Assembly (NCBI RefSeq): GCF_022206305.1
Contig: NZ_JAKOIW010000001.1
Coordinates: 310,001 to 374,000, forward strand
Direction of reading: 5' to 3'
Length of the DNA stretch: 64,000 bases
Source of the DNA: Gordonia sp. 'Campus'
Lineage (GTDB): Bacteria > Actinomycetota > Actinomycetes > Mycobacteriales > Mycobacteriaceae
Part shown: positions 50,670-59,418 of the stretch, piece by piece
Position numbering within the stretch: position 1 is the stretch's first letter
Layout: every line of letters starts with the position of its first letter
Program-made: the position numbers and the translations under genes
The notes under the pieces: model-generated
Told to the model about the DNA's origin: nothing
What the model saw: only the letters and a program-made list of their open reading frames with translations
The model's database searches: none

Positions 50670-51488
50670 TCAGCGCGCCTGTCGCCGAGAACGCAGCACG
50701 GTGGTCGCGAGTTCGGCCCGGTTGCGCAGTCCGGCGGCCTCGAAGATGCGGCTCATGTACTTCTTCACCGACAGCTCCGACAGCGACAGTCGCTGGGCGA
50801 TCTCGGCGTTGCTCAGCCCGTCGCTGACGAGTTCGGCAACCTCCAGCTGTCGCGGCGTGAGTGCCGCCAATGGATCGACGGGCTCGTGCGCCGCGGACAC
50901 CGTCGCGGTCCGCGCGCGCAGCTGCCGCGCGAGAATGCGCATCGCGAGCATGTCCGACTCGTCCCACTCGCGGACGCGGTCGAACATCCCGATGAGAGCC
51001 TCGCCGTCGGAGAGTGGCAGGTGAAGGGCCGAGGCGGTGTCCATGTCGTTGGGGTGCAGATAGTCCACGACGTACGAGCGCTGCGGAACCGGCAGGCGGG
51101 ACAGCTCCTCGAGAGTGGCGAAGCCCTCCGCGGTGAGAACCCGCCGGGCCCGCGGCAGCGCGAAGATGTCCTTGTCGCGCCAGCGTTCACGGTAGTCCCG
51201 CAGCAGCGGGGCCGCGGCGCCGGTCAGCAGCGGTGCCGGATCGTCGAAGATCTCGCTGTAGGTCCGGCCGTGGAAAAACGTCACGTCACGAACCCCGAAG
51301 TACGTGGAAATGGCCTCGACCAGGCCTTCTTTGAACTGCTGGCCGCCGGCCGTGTGCTCGCACTGCTCGAGCACGGCCAGGACCCCGAGCATCTGTCGAC
51401 GCGACAACAGGTCCTGCCATCCCCCGCGAGGCGCCACCGACTCGGCGCCAGGACTTCGTCGGGCGCCCGGCTGAGAACTACCGCGCAT
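50670..51488 (-). CDS. LuxR-type (GerE HTH) transcriptional regulator
   Basis: A 272-residue regulator with a C-terminal LuxR/NarL helix-turn-helix: LTPRQLEVAELVSDGLSNAEIAQRLSLSELSVKKYMSRIFEAAGLRNRAELA. The N-terminal ~190 residues form a sensory domain without a phosphoacceptor pattern, possibly GAF/PAS-like. Start is placed at ATG 51488; a GTG at 51536 in the same frame would add 16 residues. It is convergent with the VOC gene and divergent from the acyl-CoA ligase gene, so it likely controls the 46.8-53.2 kb genes. Effector unknown. Confidence 0.8.
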   Translation of the reverse strand: MRGSSQPGARRSPGAESVAPRGGWQDLLSRRQMLGVLAVLEQCEHTAGGQQFKEGLVEAISTYFGVRDVTFFHGRTYSEIFDDPAPLLTGAAAPLLRDYRERWRDKDIFALPRARRVLTAEGFATLEELSRLPVPQRSYVVDYLHPNDMDTASALHLPLSDGEALIGMFDRVREWDESDMLAMRILARQLRARTATVSAAHEPVDPLAALTPRQLEVAELVSDGLSNAEIAQRLSLSELSVKKYMSRIFEAAGLRNRAELATTVLRSRRQAR

Positions 51489-51565
51489 AGCTACGAACAG
51501 TACCCATCGGCCCACTGCCACCGGCTCGGGTCGCACGATTTCACCGGATCGAGAGATACCTGACC

Positions 51566-53170
51566 ATGACGACTTCTCCCCTCCCGACCGACCTCATGGC
51601 CGGCCTCATGACCGTGGCCCGGTCCCACTCGCTCGGTGACATCCCACGTCGGTCGGCGGCCCGAACGCCTGACAAGCCGGCCGTCATCCACCGCGACACC
51701 CGGCTGACCTTTCGCGAGTTCGACGAGGCCGTCGACCGGGTCGCCGGCGCGTTGCATGCCGCCGGCCTGCGACAGGGACAGACCCTCGGCATCCTGTCGC
51801 ACAACTGCTGGCAGTTCCCCGTGGTCGTCTTCGCCGCTGCCCGGATCGGGGTGGTGTCGGTTCCGATCAACTTCATGCTGACCGCGCCGGAGATCGCGTA
51901 CATCCTCGACGACTGCGAGGCCGCCGGCCTGATCGTCGAGGACTCGCTCGTGCCCACCGCCGACGCCGCGATCGCCGCATCGGCGGCACCGGTGACCGTG
52001 CGCCGGTCGATCCCACTCGGCCCCGACGGTTCCGTCACCCGCTGGCCGTCCATCGACGACTGGCTGAGCGAGCCAGCCGGCGCATTACCCGACGTCCGCA
52101 TCGCCGACGACGATGTCATCCGCATCATGTACACCTCCGGTACCGAGTCCCGGCCCAAAGGCGCGATGCACACGAGCCGAACGCTGATGTGGCAGTACAT
52201 GAGTTGTGTGGTGTCGGGCGGCATGAGCGACGATGACATCGAGGTGCACTCGCTCCCGCTCTACCACTGCGCCCAGCTGGACAACTTCCTCATCACCGAC
52301 ATCATGCTCGGCGCCACGAGCATCATCCTCGACCGTCCGGAGGCCACGACGCTGTTGCGGACGGTCGCGCGGGAACGAGCGACCAAACTCTTCTGTCCAC
52401 CCACCGTGTGGATCTCGTTGCTGCGCTCCCCCGACTTCGACCCGGTGGCGCTGTCGTCGCTGCGGAAGGGTTACTACGGGGCGTCGGCGCTTCCCGTCGA
52501 GGTGCTGCGCGAGCTGAGCGCCAGCCTGCCCGACCTCCGGCTGCGAAACTTCTACGGCCAGACCGAGATGGGGTCCCTCGCCACGGTCCTGGCGCCCGAC
52601 GACCAGGCCACGCGCGGGGGTTCCGCCGGCCGTCCCGCGCTGAACGTCGAGACGCGGATCGTCGATTCCGACGGTGCTGTTGTGCCGACCGGCAGTGTCG
52701 GGGAGATCGTGCATCGCAGTCCGCAGGTCACCGTCGGGTACCTCAACCTGCCCGAGAAGACCGCCGAGTCGTTCCGCGGAGGATGGTTCCACAGCGGCGA
52801 TCTCGGCTACTTCGACGACGACGGCTACCTGTGGGTGGTCGATCGGCAGAAGGACATGATCAAGACCGGCGGCGAGAACGTGTCGAGCCGCGAGGTCGAG
52901 GAGGTGCTGTTCTCCCACCCCGCCGTGCACGAGGCGGCTGTCATCGGAGTCCCGCACCCGCATTGGGTCGAAGCGGTTGCCGCAGTCGTCATCCCCGCTG
53001 CCGGGCGAACCGTCGAATCGTCAGAGATCATCCAGTACTGCCGGGATCGACTCGCTCCGTACAAGATCCCGAAGTTCGTGATCGCCGCCGAGTCACTGCC
53101 CAAGAACCCCAGCGGCAAGATCCTCAAACGCGACCTTCGCGACCTCTACGCCGACGTCGTCGACGGTTGA
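51566..53170 (+). CDS. AMP-forming acyl-CoA synthetase (FadD-like)
   Basis: A 534-residue ANL-family ligase with IMYTSGTESRPKGAMH near residue 190 (a Thr-to-Glu variant of the usual TSGTTG loop), NFYGQTEMGS (~330), GDLGYFDDDGYLWVVDRQKDMIKTGGENVSS (~412) and PKNPSGKILKRDL near the end. It makes CoA thioesters from carboxylic acids. It is divergent from the LuxR gene across 77 bp and convergent with the rifampin-phosphotransferase-like gene (7-bp gap). The third acyl-CoA ligase of the window; the substrate is presumably the acid formed by the local monooxygenases. Confidence 0.87.
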   Translation: MTTSPLPTDLMAGLMTVARSHSLGDIPRRSAARTPDKPAVIHRDTRLTFREFDEAVDRVAGALHAAGLRQGQTLGILSHNCWQFPVVVFAAARIGVVSVPINFMLTAPEIAYILDDCEAAGLIVEDSLVPTADAAIAASAAPVTVRRSIPLGPDGSVTRWPSIDDWLSEPAGALPDVRIADDDVIRIMYTSGTESRPKGAMHTSRTLMWQYMSCVVSGGMSDDDIEVHSLPLYHCAQLDNFLITDIMLGATSIILDRPEATTLLRTVARERATKLFCPPTVWISLLRSPDFDPVALSSLRKGYYGASALPVEVLRELSASLPDLRLRNFYGQTEMGSLATVLAPDDQATRGGSAGRPALNVETRIVDSDGAVVPTGSVGEIVHRSPQVTVGYLNLPEKTAESFRGGWFHSGDLGYFDDDGYLWVVDRQKDMIKTGGENVSSREVEEVLFSHPAVHEAAVIGVPHPHWVEAVAAVVIPAAGRTVESSEIIQYCRDRLAPYKIPKFVIAAESLPKNPSGKILKRDLRDLYADVVDG

Positions 53171-53177
53171 GCCGGCC

Positions 53178-55580
53178 TCAGCCCGGTCCGATCCGCTCGA
53201 CGATCCCGTGATCACCGTCGACCCGCACCCAGTCGCCGGTCCGCAGCACGCGGGTGCCCACCAGGGTGTTCACGACGCACGGCAGGCCGTACTCGCGGGC
53301 GACGACCGCGCCGTGGGACACCGAACTGCCGATGTCGGTGACCAGCGCACCGATGACGGTGAAGTACGGGGTCCAGCCGACATCGGTGACGGGCGCGACC
53401 AGGATCTCGCCACGCTGGACGTCGCGCGCCTCGACGATCGACTTCGCCACTCGCACCACACCTTCGACGGTGCCGCGGCTCGCGGGACGCCCGACGATCC
53501 GACCGTCGGTGGCACCGCGTCGCGGGGCGGCGACGAGCGGGAACGGTCGTCCCACCGACACATCCTCGAACTCGAGAGAGTCCTGGAACGACAAGGCTTC
53601 TCGACGCTGCCGCGCGCTCTGCACCAGGCCGGTTGCTTCGGTGGAGGCGGCGTCGACGAGACGCTGCAGCTCGGCGCGGTCGAAGAAGAAGACGAGGTCG
53701 GCGTCCGGCAGTCGTCCGGTCTCGGCCAACACCTCACCGAGATGCCGGTAACCGCGCTTGAGCGCATGAGCCATCAGCGCCATTCGGGACTTCGTCTCCT
53801 CGCGACCGCGTGCGCCGCCCTGCGTCAGGCGGGCGAGAAGCCGGATCGCGGCCGGCGGCGTCTCGTCGACGGCGGCCGGGGCCGGAATCCTAGCGACGGG
53901 GTCGAGCGCCGACCGCACCATCACCTGCATCATCGCGCCCAGGCCGCCGGGGTCGTCGGCCCAGGACGGGTCGCGCATGCACAGTTCGCGGTACCCGCGG
54001 TGACCGTGCCGTTCGAGGAAATGCCGCAACGCGCGACCGGCGTCGCCGGAGGCCGACCGCAGGTCGATGACCGCGTCATCCGGTGCTGCAGCGAGGAATT
54101 CCCGGGCAACCGCGGGGTCGGCCGCGATGGTGTGGACGACCGCGTCGAGTTCCGCGAGCATCATGGCGCTCTCGACTTCCGACGCACCGGCCATGAGCCG
54201 CGCGGCCTGCGCCTTGCCGTCCTCCTCGGTGCGTCCGTCTTTCACCGCCTGGCGCACCAGGACACTCTCCAGGACGTTGGCCGCCACCGCGGCGCGCGAC
54301 GACGAGCGCACATGGGTCAACGTCACATCGCAGTACTGCTCGACACCGGTCTCCAACTGCTGCAGCACAACCCGCGGATCGCGGCTCGTCGGCACCGGGA
54401 AGGCCTCGATCTCGGCGGGCAGTCGCCGGATGGCCGGGCCCACCGACAGGGCATGTGACGTGAGCCGGATCGTGTTGCCGAGCTTACGTCGGAAGGGCTG
54501 TGCCGGCTTCGGTGTCAGCTCGTCGATCACCCGGCCGCAGATCGACATGGAGAACTGTTCGAGCGAGTTGCCGATGATGCCCGAGCTCAGCGCCGTGCCC
54601 TCGGTGAGATTCAGGAACATGTGCCCGTAGAAGTAACCGACCTGGAGCCAGGGCTTCTCGTACCTCTCCTGCGCCCTCGCGACCACCTGCACCATCTGCA
54701 TCGCATAGTCGATCGCGAAGCCGGAGACCGACGCGGTCAGGGGACAGAAGGCGCCGGGCATCATCTCGCCGATGTTGCATCGGGTGTACACGTGGTCGAC
54801 ACCGGCCGGCGGCGAGTCCATCTCGTTGAGATCGCCCGGCAGCGTGGTGATCGGCCGTGCCTGCAACCACCACAGTTCGCCGGCCTCGTCGATGGCCCAC
54901 TCGAGGTCCATCGGTCGACCCCAGTGCTGCGCGGTGCGCTGGGCCCCCGCGCGGACCTGTGCGATCTCATCCGGCGACAACACCGGCGCGGCAACAGATT
55001 CGTGCACCAAGGCCGTGCCGTCGGCGTCGAGGACAATGTGGTCGGGGGCGGCGGACCCGTCGACGAGTGCCTCCCCCAGTCCCGCGACGGCGTCGATGAC
55101 CATCAGATCGCGGCGCCCCGACGTCGGATCCGCGGTGAACACCACGCCTGCGGCGCGTGCGTCGACCATCCGCTGGACGACCACGTGCATGGTCGGCGCT
55201 GCGTCTCCGCTGTAGGCCGAGGCACGACGGGAATGCACCGAGGCCGCGCACCGACGGACAGCATCGGTGAAGGCGTCGACGGAATCGACGCCCAGCACCG
55301 TGTCGTATTGACCGGCGAAGGACTGGTCGTCCCCGTCCTCCCCCACGGCCGAGGACCGGACGGCGACCGGAGTCGTACCCGCGGCCATCATGTGGCCGAA
55401 CCGGGCCGTCACGTCGTCGAGAGCCCCGTCTACAGACGCATCGGCGATGACGAACCCCGTCGGGACCGGTAGTCCAAGACAACGCAACTCGGCCAGCCCG
55501 GCCGCCTTGCCCCCGTAGCGGTCGTCGGTGATGTCGTCGAACTCGACGACGCTCGGCGTCACGTCGATCTCCTGCGTCAT
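53178..55580 (-). CDS. PEP-synthase/rifampin-phosphotransferase-like three-domain phosphotransferase
   Basis: An 800-residue protein in the order ATP-grasp (residues 1-310: YGGKAAGLAELRCLGLPVPTGFVI, VRSSAVGEDGDDQSFAGQYDTVLG, WAIDEAGELWWLQARPI), middle substrate domain (330-690: TRCNIGEMMPGAFCPLTAS) and swivel domain with phosphorylatable His756 in SVSHGAVVAREYGLPCVV. No PEP/pyruvate TIM barrel is present. This is the layout of rifampin phosphotransferase RPH, which moves the beta-phosphate of ATP to a drug hydroxyl. Here it lies in a catabolic operon after an LLM oxidoreductase (ATGA overlap), so phosphorylation of a pathway intermediate or of a toxic compound are both possible. ATG 55580 is chosen; frames reading further upstream lie inside the LLM gene. 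Confidence 0.85.
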   Translation of the reverse strand: MTQEIDVTPSVVEFDDITDDRYGGKAAGLAELRCLGLPVPTGFVIADASVDGALDDVTARFGHMMAAGTTPVAVRSSAVGEDGDDQSFAGQYDTVLGVDSVDAFTDAVRRCAASVHSRRASAYSGDAAPTMHVVVQRMVDARAAGVVFTADPTSGRRDLMVIDAVAGLGEALVDGSAAPDHIVLDADGTALVHESVAAPVLSPDEIAQVRAGAQRTAQHWGRPMDLEWAIDEAGELWWLQARPITTLPGDLNEMDSPPAGVDHVYTRCNIGEMMPGAFCPLTASVSGFAIDYAMQMVQVVARAQERYEKPWLQVGYFYGHMFLNLTEGTALSSGIIGNSLEQFSMSICGRVIDELTPKPAQPFRRKLGNTIRLTSHALSVGPAIRRLPAEIEAFPVPTSRDPRVVLQQLETGVEQYCDVTLTHVRSSSRAAVAANVLESVLVRQAVKDGRTEEDGKAQAARLMAGASEVESAMMLAELDAVVHTIAADPAVAREFLAAAPDDAVIDLRSASGDAGRALRHFLERHGHRGYRELCMRDPSWADDPGGLGAMMQVMVRSALDPVARIPAPAAVDETPPAAIRLLARLTQGGARGREETKSRMALMAHALKRGYRHLGEVLAETGRLPDADLVFFFDRAELQRLVDAASTEATGLVQSARQRREALSFQDSLEFEDVSVGRPFPLVAAPRRGATDGRIVGRPASRGTVEGVVRVAKSIVEARDVQRGEILVAPVTDVGWTPYFTVIGALVTDIGSSVSHGAVVAREYGLPCVVNTLVGTRVLRTGDWVRVDGDHGIVERIGPG

Positions 55581-56575
55581 CTGGAGCCGCCGAGCGCGTC
55601 GACGATCTCGGCGAGCGCATCCACGGCGATGGGACCCGGCTGATAGAGGCAGATCCGTTCCGACACACCGTCGACCCGGTCGCGGATGTGCGCAGCGACC
55701 TCCTTGGGTGTTCCACACGCCGCGATCGTGTGCAGCATCTCGTCGTCGATGAGGCCGGCCATCTCCTGCCACCGACCCTGCTTGGACATCGTGTTGAGCT
55801 CCGGTTGCAGATCCCCCCAGCCGTGCGCTTCCAGCACCGGCCGGTACGCCGGAGTGGAGCCGTAGAACGCCAACAACATCCGCGTCGAGGCGTGGTCATC
55901 GTCGAGATCCGAGCCGACTGAGACGATGATCTCGGGCACCACCTCGAAATCGTCCTCGGACCGGCCGGCCGCCGCGAGACCGTCGCGTACGGCGGGCAGC
56001 GTCGTCTCGTGCAGGAACCGCTTGGTCCCGAACGGCATCACCAGCAGGCCGTCGGCGACCTCGGCGGTGGCCCGGGTGAGCCGAGGCCCCAACGCGCCCA
56101 GATAGATCGGCGGCGGACCGTACGGGTTCGGCCCCGGGACGAAGGTCGGCGTCATGAGCGTGTGCCGGTAGTACTCGCCACGAAAGTCCAAGCGCTCGCC
56201 GGAGTTCCACGTCGCAAAGATCGCGCGCAGTGCGCCGACCATCTCCTTCATCCGCTCGACCGGACGGTCGAACTCGGCGCCGTAGCGCTTCTCGATCTGA
56301 GCGCGGACCTGAGTGCCCAGACCCAGGATGAATCGTCCCTCGCTGAGCAGTTGCAGGTCGTTGGCCTGGTGCGCGAGCTGGATCGGGTTGCGCGGGAACG
56401 CGATCGCGACGTTGGACATGATGTCCAGGCCCGTGACCGACGATGCGAGCACGAGCGGGGAGAACACGTCGTGCGGCCCCTCGAAGGTGAACACCCCCGA
56501 TGCGCCCGCCTCCTGCAGGAGCTGTGCGCGTTCCACCGCATCGGTCGGGTTGAACAACGCCGTCATGATCTTCAT
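55577..56575 (-). CDS. LLM-class (probably F420-dependent) oxidoreductase
   Basis: A 332-residue luciferase-like TIM-barrel: MTALFNPTDAVERAQLLQEAGASGVFTFEGPHDVFSPLVLA, VAIAFPRNPIQLAHQANDLQLLSEGRFILGLGTQVRAQIEKRYG, PPPIYLGALGPRL and CGTPKEVAAHIRDRV. The 'AIAFPRNP' and 'RFILGLGTQ' stretches are typical of mycobacterial F420 family members. It is seven bases after the upstream lipocalin-like gene and overlaps the phosphotransferase-like gene. A redox partner to that phosphotransferase, as in the 12-19 kb cluster, is suggested. A second ATG three codons in is an alternative start. Confidence 0.85.
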   Translation of the reverse strand: MKIMTALFNPTDAVERAQLLQEAGASGVFTFEGPHDVFSPLVLASSVTGLDIMSNVAIAFPRNPIQLAHQANDLQLLSEGRFILGLGTQVRAQIEKRYGAEFDRPVERMKEMVGALRAIFATWNSGERLDFRGEYYRHTLMTPTFVPGPNPYGPPPIYLGALGPRLTRATAEVADGLLVMPFGTKRFLHETTLPAVRDGLAAAGRSEDDFEVVPEIIVSVGSDLDDDHASTRMLLAFYGSTPAYRPVLEAHGWGDLQPELNTMSKQGRWQEMAGLIDDEMLHTIAACGTPKEVAAHIRDRVDGVSERICLYQPGPIAVDALAEIVDALGGSR

Positions 56576-56582
56576 CGCGCGC

Positions 56583-57698
56583 CTACTTCGCCACGTCGGT
56601 CCAGTCGGAGAAGCCCGACGGATGGTGCGGGCCGATCACACCGTGCTCGAACAGGCCGGCGCCTCGTCGGACGGTGCCGTCGGGCTCGGTGCACACGGCC
56701 GACCCGACATGGTCGATGAGACTGAACGGGGCACGGGCCATGACCTCGTCGTCGGTCAGGTCGAAGGTGACGCGTTCGGCGAACGCGCCCTCCTTCCAGG
56801 TGCCGTGCGCCCACGAGGTGTCGCCACCGTAACCGGATCCGAAGGCGATGGGGGCGAACAACTTCGACTCGACGTCGAGCTCGATCCGATCACCGGCGCG
56901 ATTCAGGAACTCGACGTGTGCGCCGTGGGGAATCCTGGTGCCGGACGTGTAGTGGATGGTGACCCGCACACCGTCGAGCTGCTCCACACGGCCGTCCCGC
57001 CAGCGACGCGTGCAGTCGTACAGGCTGCGATGGCCGTCCGGATCCTCTTGCAGGATCAGGAACAACTGGAAGTCCTCGAAGGCCAGGGGGAGGTAGAGCC
57101 ACCACATCCCGCGGAAGGAGGTGTCGGGCCGTCCCGCGGGTTCGGCCTCGCCCACCGGCCTGATGCCCCAGGACCGATCCCGACTCGCCACACTGCTGTC
57201 GTGATCGACGGTCAAGCGCTCGCCGTCGATGTCGATCCACCCCTCCCATGACCCGACCTGGGCAAACCGACACGCCTCCAATGTGACCCGACGTTCGGTC
57301 AGCATGTCGTGGGGCTTCTCCAGTGCCGCCGGGAACAGCCCCCGCCACGTGAGATCGGCGGCGACACCCTCGGTTTCCGCGAGGGTCAGGTGCATCTCCT
57401 GCAGTGGTTCGACGACGTCGAGACGGTACCCGTTGACGTTCTGGTGGAGCCGGTCGTCGTCGATGGCGTCGCTCAAGTGCACCGCGGTCTGTGTGTCCCC
57501 CCGACGCACCACGAAGTAGGCGTCCTTCACCCCGAGCCGGGGGTAGTAGCCGATGCCGGTCAGTGCCATGAACCGGCCCTCGCGGTCGAGCACGTTGAAA
57601 TACGAGCGGTCGTAGAAGTTCCGGTCCGACGTCGCGGGCCAGGTGACCGGGGCCGACGTCTGATGGATCGGGTACTCGTCGAGTGGACTCAGTTCCAC
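56583..57698 (-). CDS. Lipocalin-like (CrtC/AttH or DUF7064-like) protein of unknown function
   Basis: A 371-residue protein rich in beta strands and aromatic residues, such as FMALTGIGYYPRLGVKDAYFVVRRG, GSWEGWIDIDGERLTVDH and DRSWGIRPVGE. That last pattern, in which a charged 'DRSWG' turn follows a twin-barrel strand, recalls hydroxyneurosporene-hydratase/AttH-like double lipocalins, and I offer this only as a fold guess. The start is GTG with AGAGGAG upstream; no signal peptide. It heads a reverse operon with the LLM and phosphotransferase-like genes and diverges from TetR. An isomerase or hydratase role on a lipid or terpenoid would fit the fold. Confidence 0.55.
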   Translation of the reverse strand: MELSPLDEYPIHQTSAPVTWPATSDRNFYDRSYFNVLDREGRFMALTGIGYYPRLGVKDAYFVVRRGDTQTAVHLSDAIDDDRLHQNVNGYRLDVVEPLQEMHLTLAETEGVAADLTWRGLFPAALEKPHDMLTERRVTLEACRFAQVGSWEGWIDIDGERLTVDHDSSVASRDRSWGIRPVGEAEPAGRPDTSFRGMWWLYLPLAFEDFQLFLILQEDPDGHRSLYDCTRRWRDGRVEQLDGVRVTIHYTSGTRIPHGAHVEFLNRAGDRIELDVESKLFAPIAFGSGYGGDTSWAHGTWKEGAFAERVTFDLTDDEVMARAPFSLIDHVGSAVCTEPDGTVRRGAGLFEHGVIGPHHPSGFSDWTDVAK

Positions 57699-57710
57699 GG
57701 ACACTCCTCT

Positions 57711-57730
57711 AATACGATGCACACTGTATT
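57711..57730. promoter_or_regulatory. Probable TetR operator AATAC-(10)-GTATT
   Basis: The segment AATACGATGCACACTGTATT has complementary 5-bp ends 10 bases apart. It lies in the 41-bp gap between the lipocalin-like gene (start 57698) and the divergent TetR gene (57740), where a local repressor would bind. Confidence 0.5.
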
Positions 57731-57739
57731 GGAACTACG

Positions 57740-58348
57740 ATGGAACTCATGACAGCAGATGGCCAGAGGGAAAACAAGAGGTCGACGTCGTCGGCGCCCG
57801 GGCGGCCACGCGACGGACGGATCGACGCCGCGATCATCGCGGCCACCCGCGAACTGATTCTCGAGACCGGTTACCCCGCCCTGTCCCTGTCGGCGATCGC
57901 CGCCCGTGCCGGCACGACGACGGCCGCCATCTACCGGCGGTGGTCGGGCAAGGCCGAACTCGTGCACGAGGCTGTGCTGTCCGCCGAGACCCTCGCCCCG
58001 CCAACCGGTTCCGGGGACGTGCAGCAGGATATCCGCGCCCTCGTCGAGATCGTCCGGGCGATGTTCAACCGACCCGAGGTGCGGGTGGCCCTCCCCGGCC
58101 TGATCGCCGACACCGTCGCATCACCCGACGTGCACAGTCAGATGATCGCCCGGTTGGCCGGCGACCTCACCGCCTTCGAGTCCCGCTTCGGCCAGGAACG
58201 CCGCGACGACGACCGGTTGCCCATGCTGGCGGAGGTCGTCGCGGGCACCGCGATCTTCCGCATCCTCATCCGCAGCGACGCCGCGCTCGACGACGCATGG
58301 GTCGATCAGATGGTCGAGCTCATCACGGAACGCTGGCCGGCGGGCTGA
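57740..58348 (+). CDS. TetR-family regulator
   Basis: A 202-residue regulator. After a short basic N-terminus comes the helix-turn-helix domain (GRIDAAIIAATRELILETGYPALSLSAIAARAGTTTAAIYRRWSGKAELV, residues 25-75), then a TetR_C-type ligand domain. It is divergent from the lipocalin/LLM/phosphotransferase operon, its likely target. A second ATG at 57749 is equally well placed. The 3' end overlaps the convergent proline dehydrogenase gene by 26 bp, a compact arrangement that may couple their levels by antisense transcription. Confidence 0.88.
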   Translation: MELMTADGQRENKRSTSSAPGRPRDGRIDAAIIAATRELILETGYPALSLSAIAARAGTTTAAIYRRWSGKAELVHEAVLSAETLAPPTGSGDVQQDIRALVEIVRAMFNRPEVRVALPGLIADTVASPDVHSQMIARLAGDLTAFESRFGQERRDDDRLPMLAEVVAGTAIFRILIRSDAALDDAWVDQMVELITERWPAG

Positions 58349-59276
58349 TCGGCCCACGCCCCAGATCGACGAGCGCCTGGAACACCCGGGTCGGGTCCTC
58401 GGCGATGCGGTTGAGCACGTACAACCACCATTCCGAGCCGAAGATGCAGTATTCGCGGGTGGCGAGCCCGTCTGTCGCCAACCGGTCGAGCAGGTCGGTA
58501 CCCAGACCCATCAGCATCTCGACCTCGACGGACTCGGCGGCGCCGACCGACCCGAGGACGTGCGACACCAGCGCCTCGTCGTGCGTCGCGAGAGTGAGCG
58601 AGCCGCCGGCCTCGACGATGCGGCGCGCCAGTCGTTCGAAGCGCTTCGGCAGCTCGGGGTCCTCCCGTGCCAGCGCGTCCGACTCGGCCTCCAGGAACGC
58701 ACCTTTGACGAGCCTGATGCGGCCACCGGCGGCGAGCAGTCGGTCCATGTCCTGCTCCGAGCGATGGAGCCTGGCCTGCAGGGTGATTCCCACGTTGCCG
58801 AAGCGATGCGCCAGCCAGTCGTAGACCTCGAGAACCTGATCGGTCCGATCGGATCCCTCGGCGGAGATCATGAACACGGAGTCGACCGCGGCGCACGCCT
58901 CTGCCAGTCGGGAACCGTTGTCCCGCACCAGGTCCCCGGACACGAGAAGTCCGATGTGCGACAGGTCTCCGGACACCGTCGACGGCAACCCGGTCCGACC
59001 GATGTGTTCGGCGACCGAGACGAAGACATCGGTGGCCGCGGTCGCCTCGGCGGCGTCGCGGACGCTCTCGCCTGTGTACTCGATGCTCACCCTGTGCCCG
59101 CGCTCCACCGCGCGCCTTCCGGCGCGGATCGCGGATTCGACATCTTCTCCCGCCGTATACCGATCGGCGACTCGCCGCGCGCACTCGGCGAGCTCGGCGT
59201 CGGCCATGACCCGGGACTTCAGCTCTTCGTCGAGTGCCCACCGACGGAGTGTGTCTGCCGCACTTGTTGTTTCCAT
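58323..59276 (-). CDS. Proline dehydrogenase family flavoenzyme
   Basis: A 317-residue monofunctional ProDH TIM barrel: VSIEYTGESV, SGDLSHIGLL, a central GITLQARLHRSEQDMDRLLAAGGRIRLVKGAFLEAESDAL (FAD/substrate strand, about residues 165-205), LATHDEALV and a C-terminal FGSEWWLYVLNRIAEDP. It oxidises proline to pyrroline-5-carboxylate and passes electrons to the respiratory chain. No P5C dehydrogenase gene is adjacent. AAAGGCGAG lies before ATG 59276. Compared with typical enzymes (about 300-310 residues) it is full length. Some members of this family oxidise other cyclic amino acids. Confidence 0.85.
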   Translation of the reverse strand: METTSAADTLRRWALDEELKSRVMADAELAECARRVADRYTAGEDVESAIRAGRRAVERGHRVSIEYTGESVRDAAEATAATDVFVSVAEHIGRTGLPSTVSGDLSHIGLLVSGDLVRDNGSRLAEACAAVDSVFMISAEGSDRTDQVLEVYDWLAHRFGNVGITLQARLHRSEQDMDRLLAAGGRIRLVKGAFLEAESDALAREDPELPKRFERLARRIVEAGGSLTLATHDEALVSHVLGSVGAAESVEVEMLMGLGTDLLDRLATDGLATREYCIFGSEWWLYVLNRIAEDPTRVFQALVDLGRGPISPPASVP

Positions 59277-59418
59277 GTCATCTCGCCTTTGCTCATGCGC
59301 CTGCCGACCAGCACACACTACGCGGAACACGCCGAAAGTCGATGTACTGTACCGCCATGGAACGACACGCCTCGTACGCGACCGAGTGCACGAACGGTCC
59401 CGCGCGAGGAGGAGTTCG

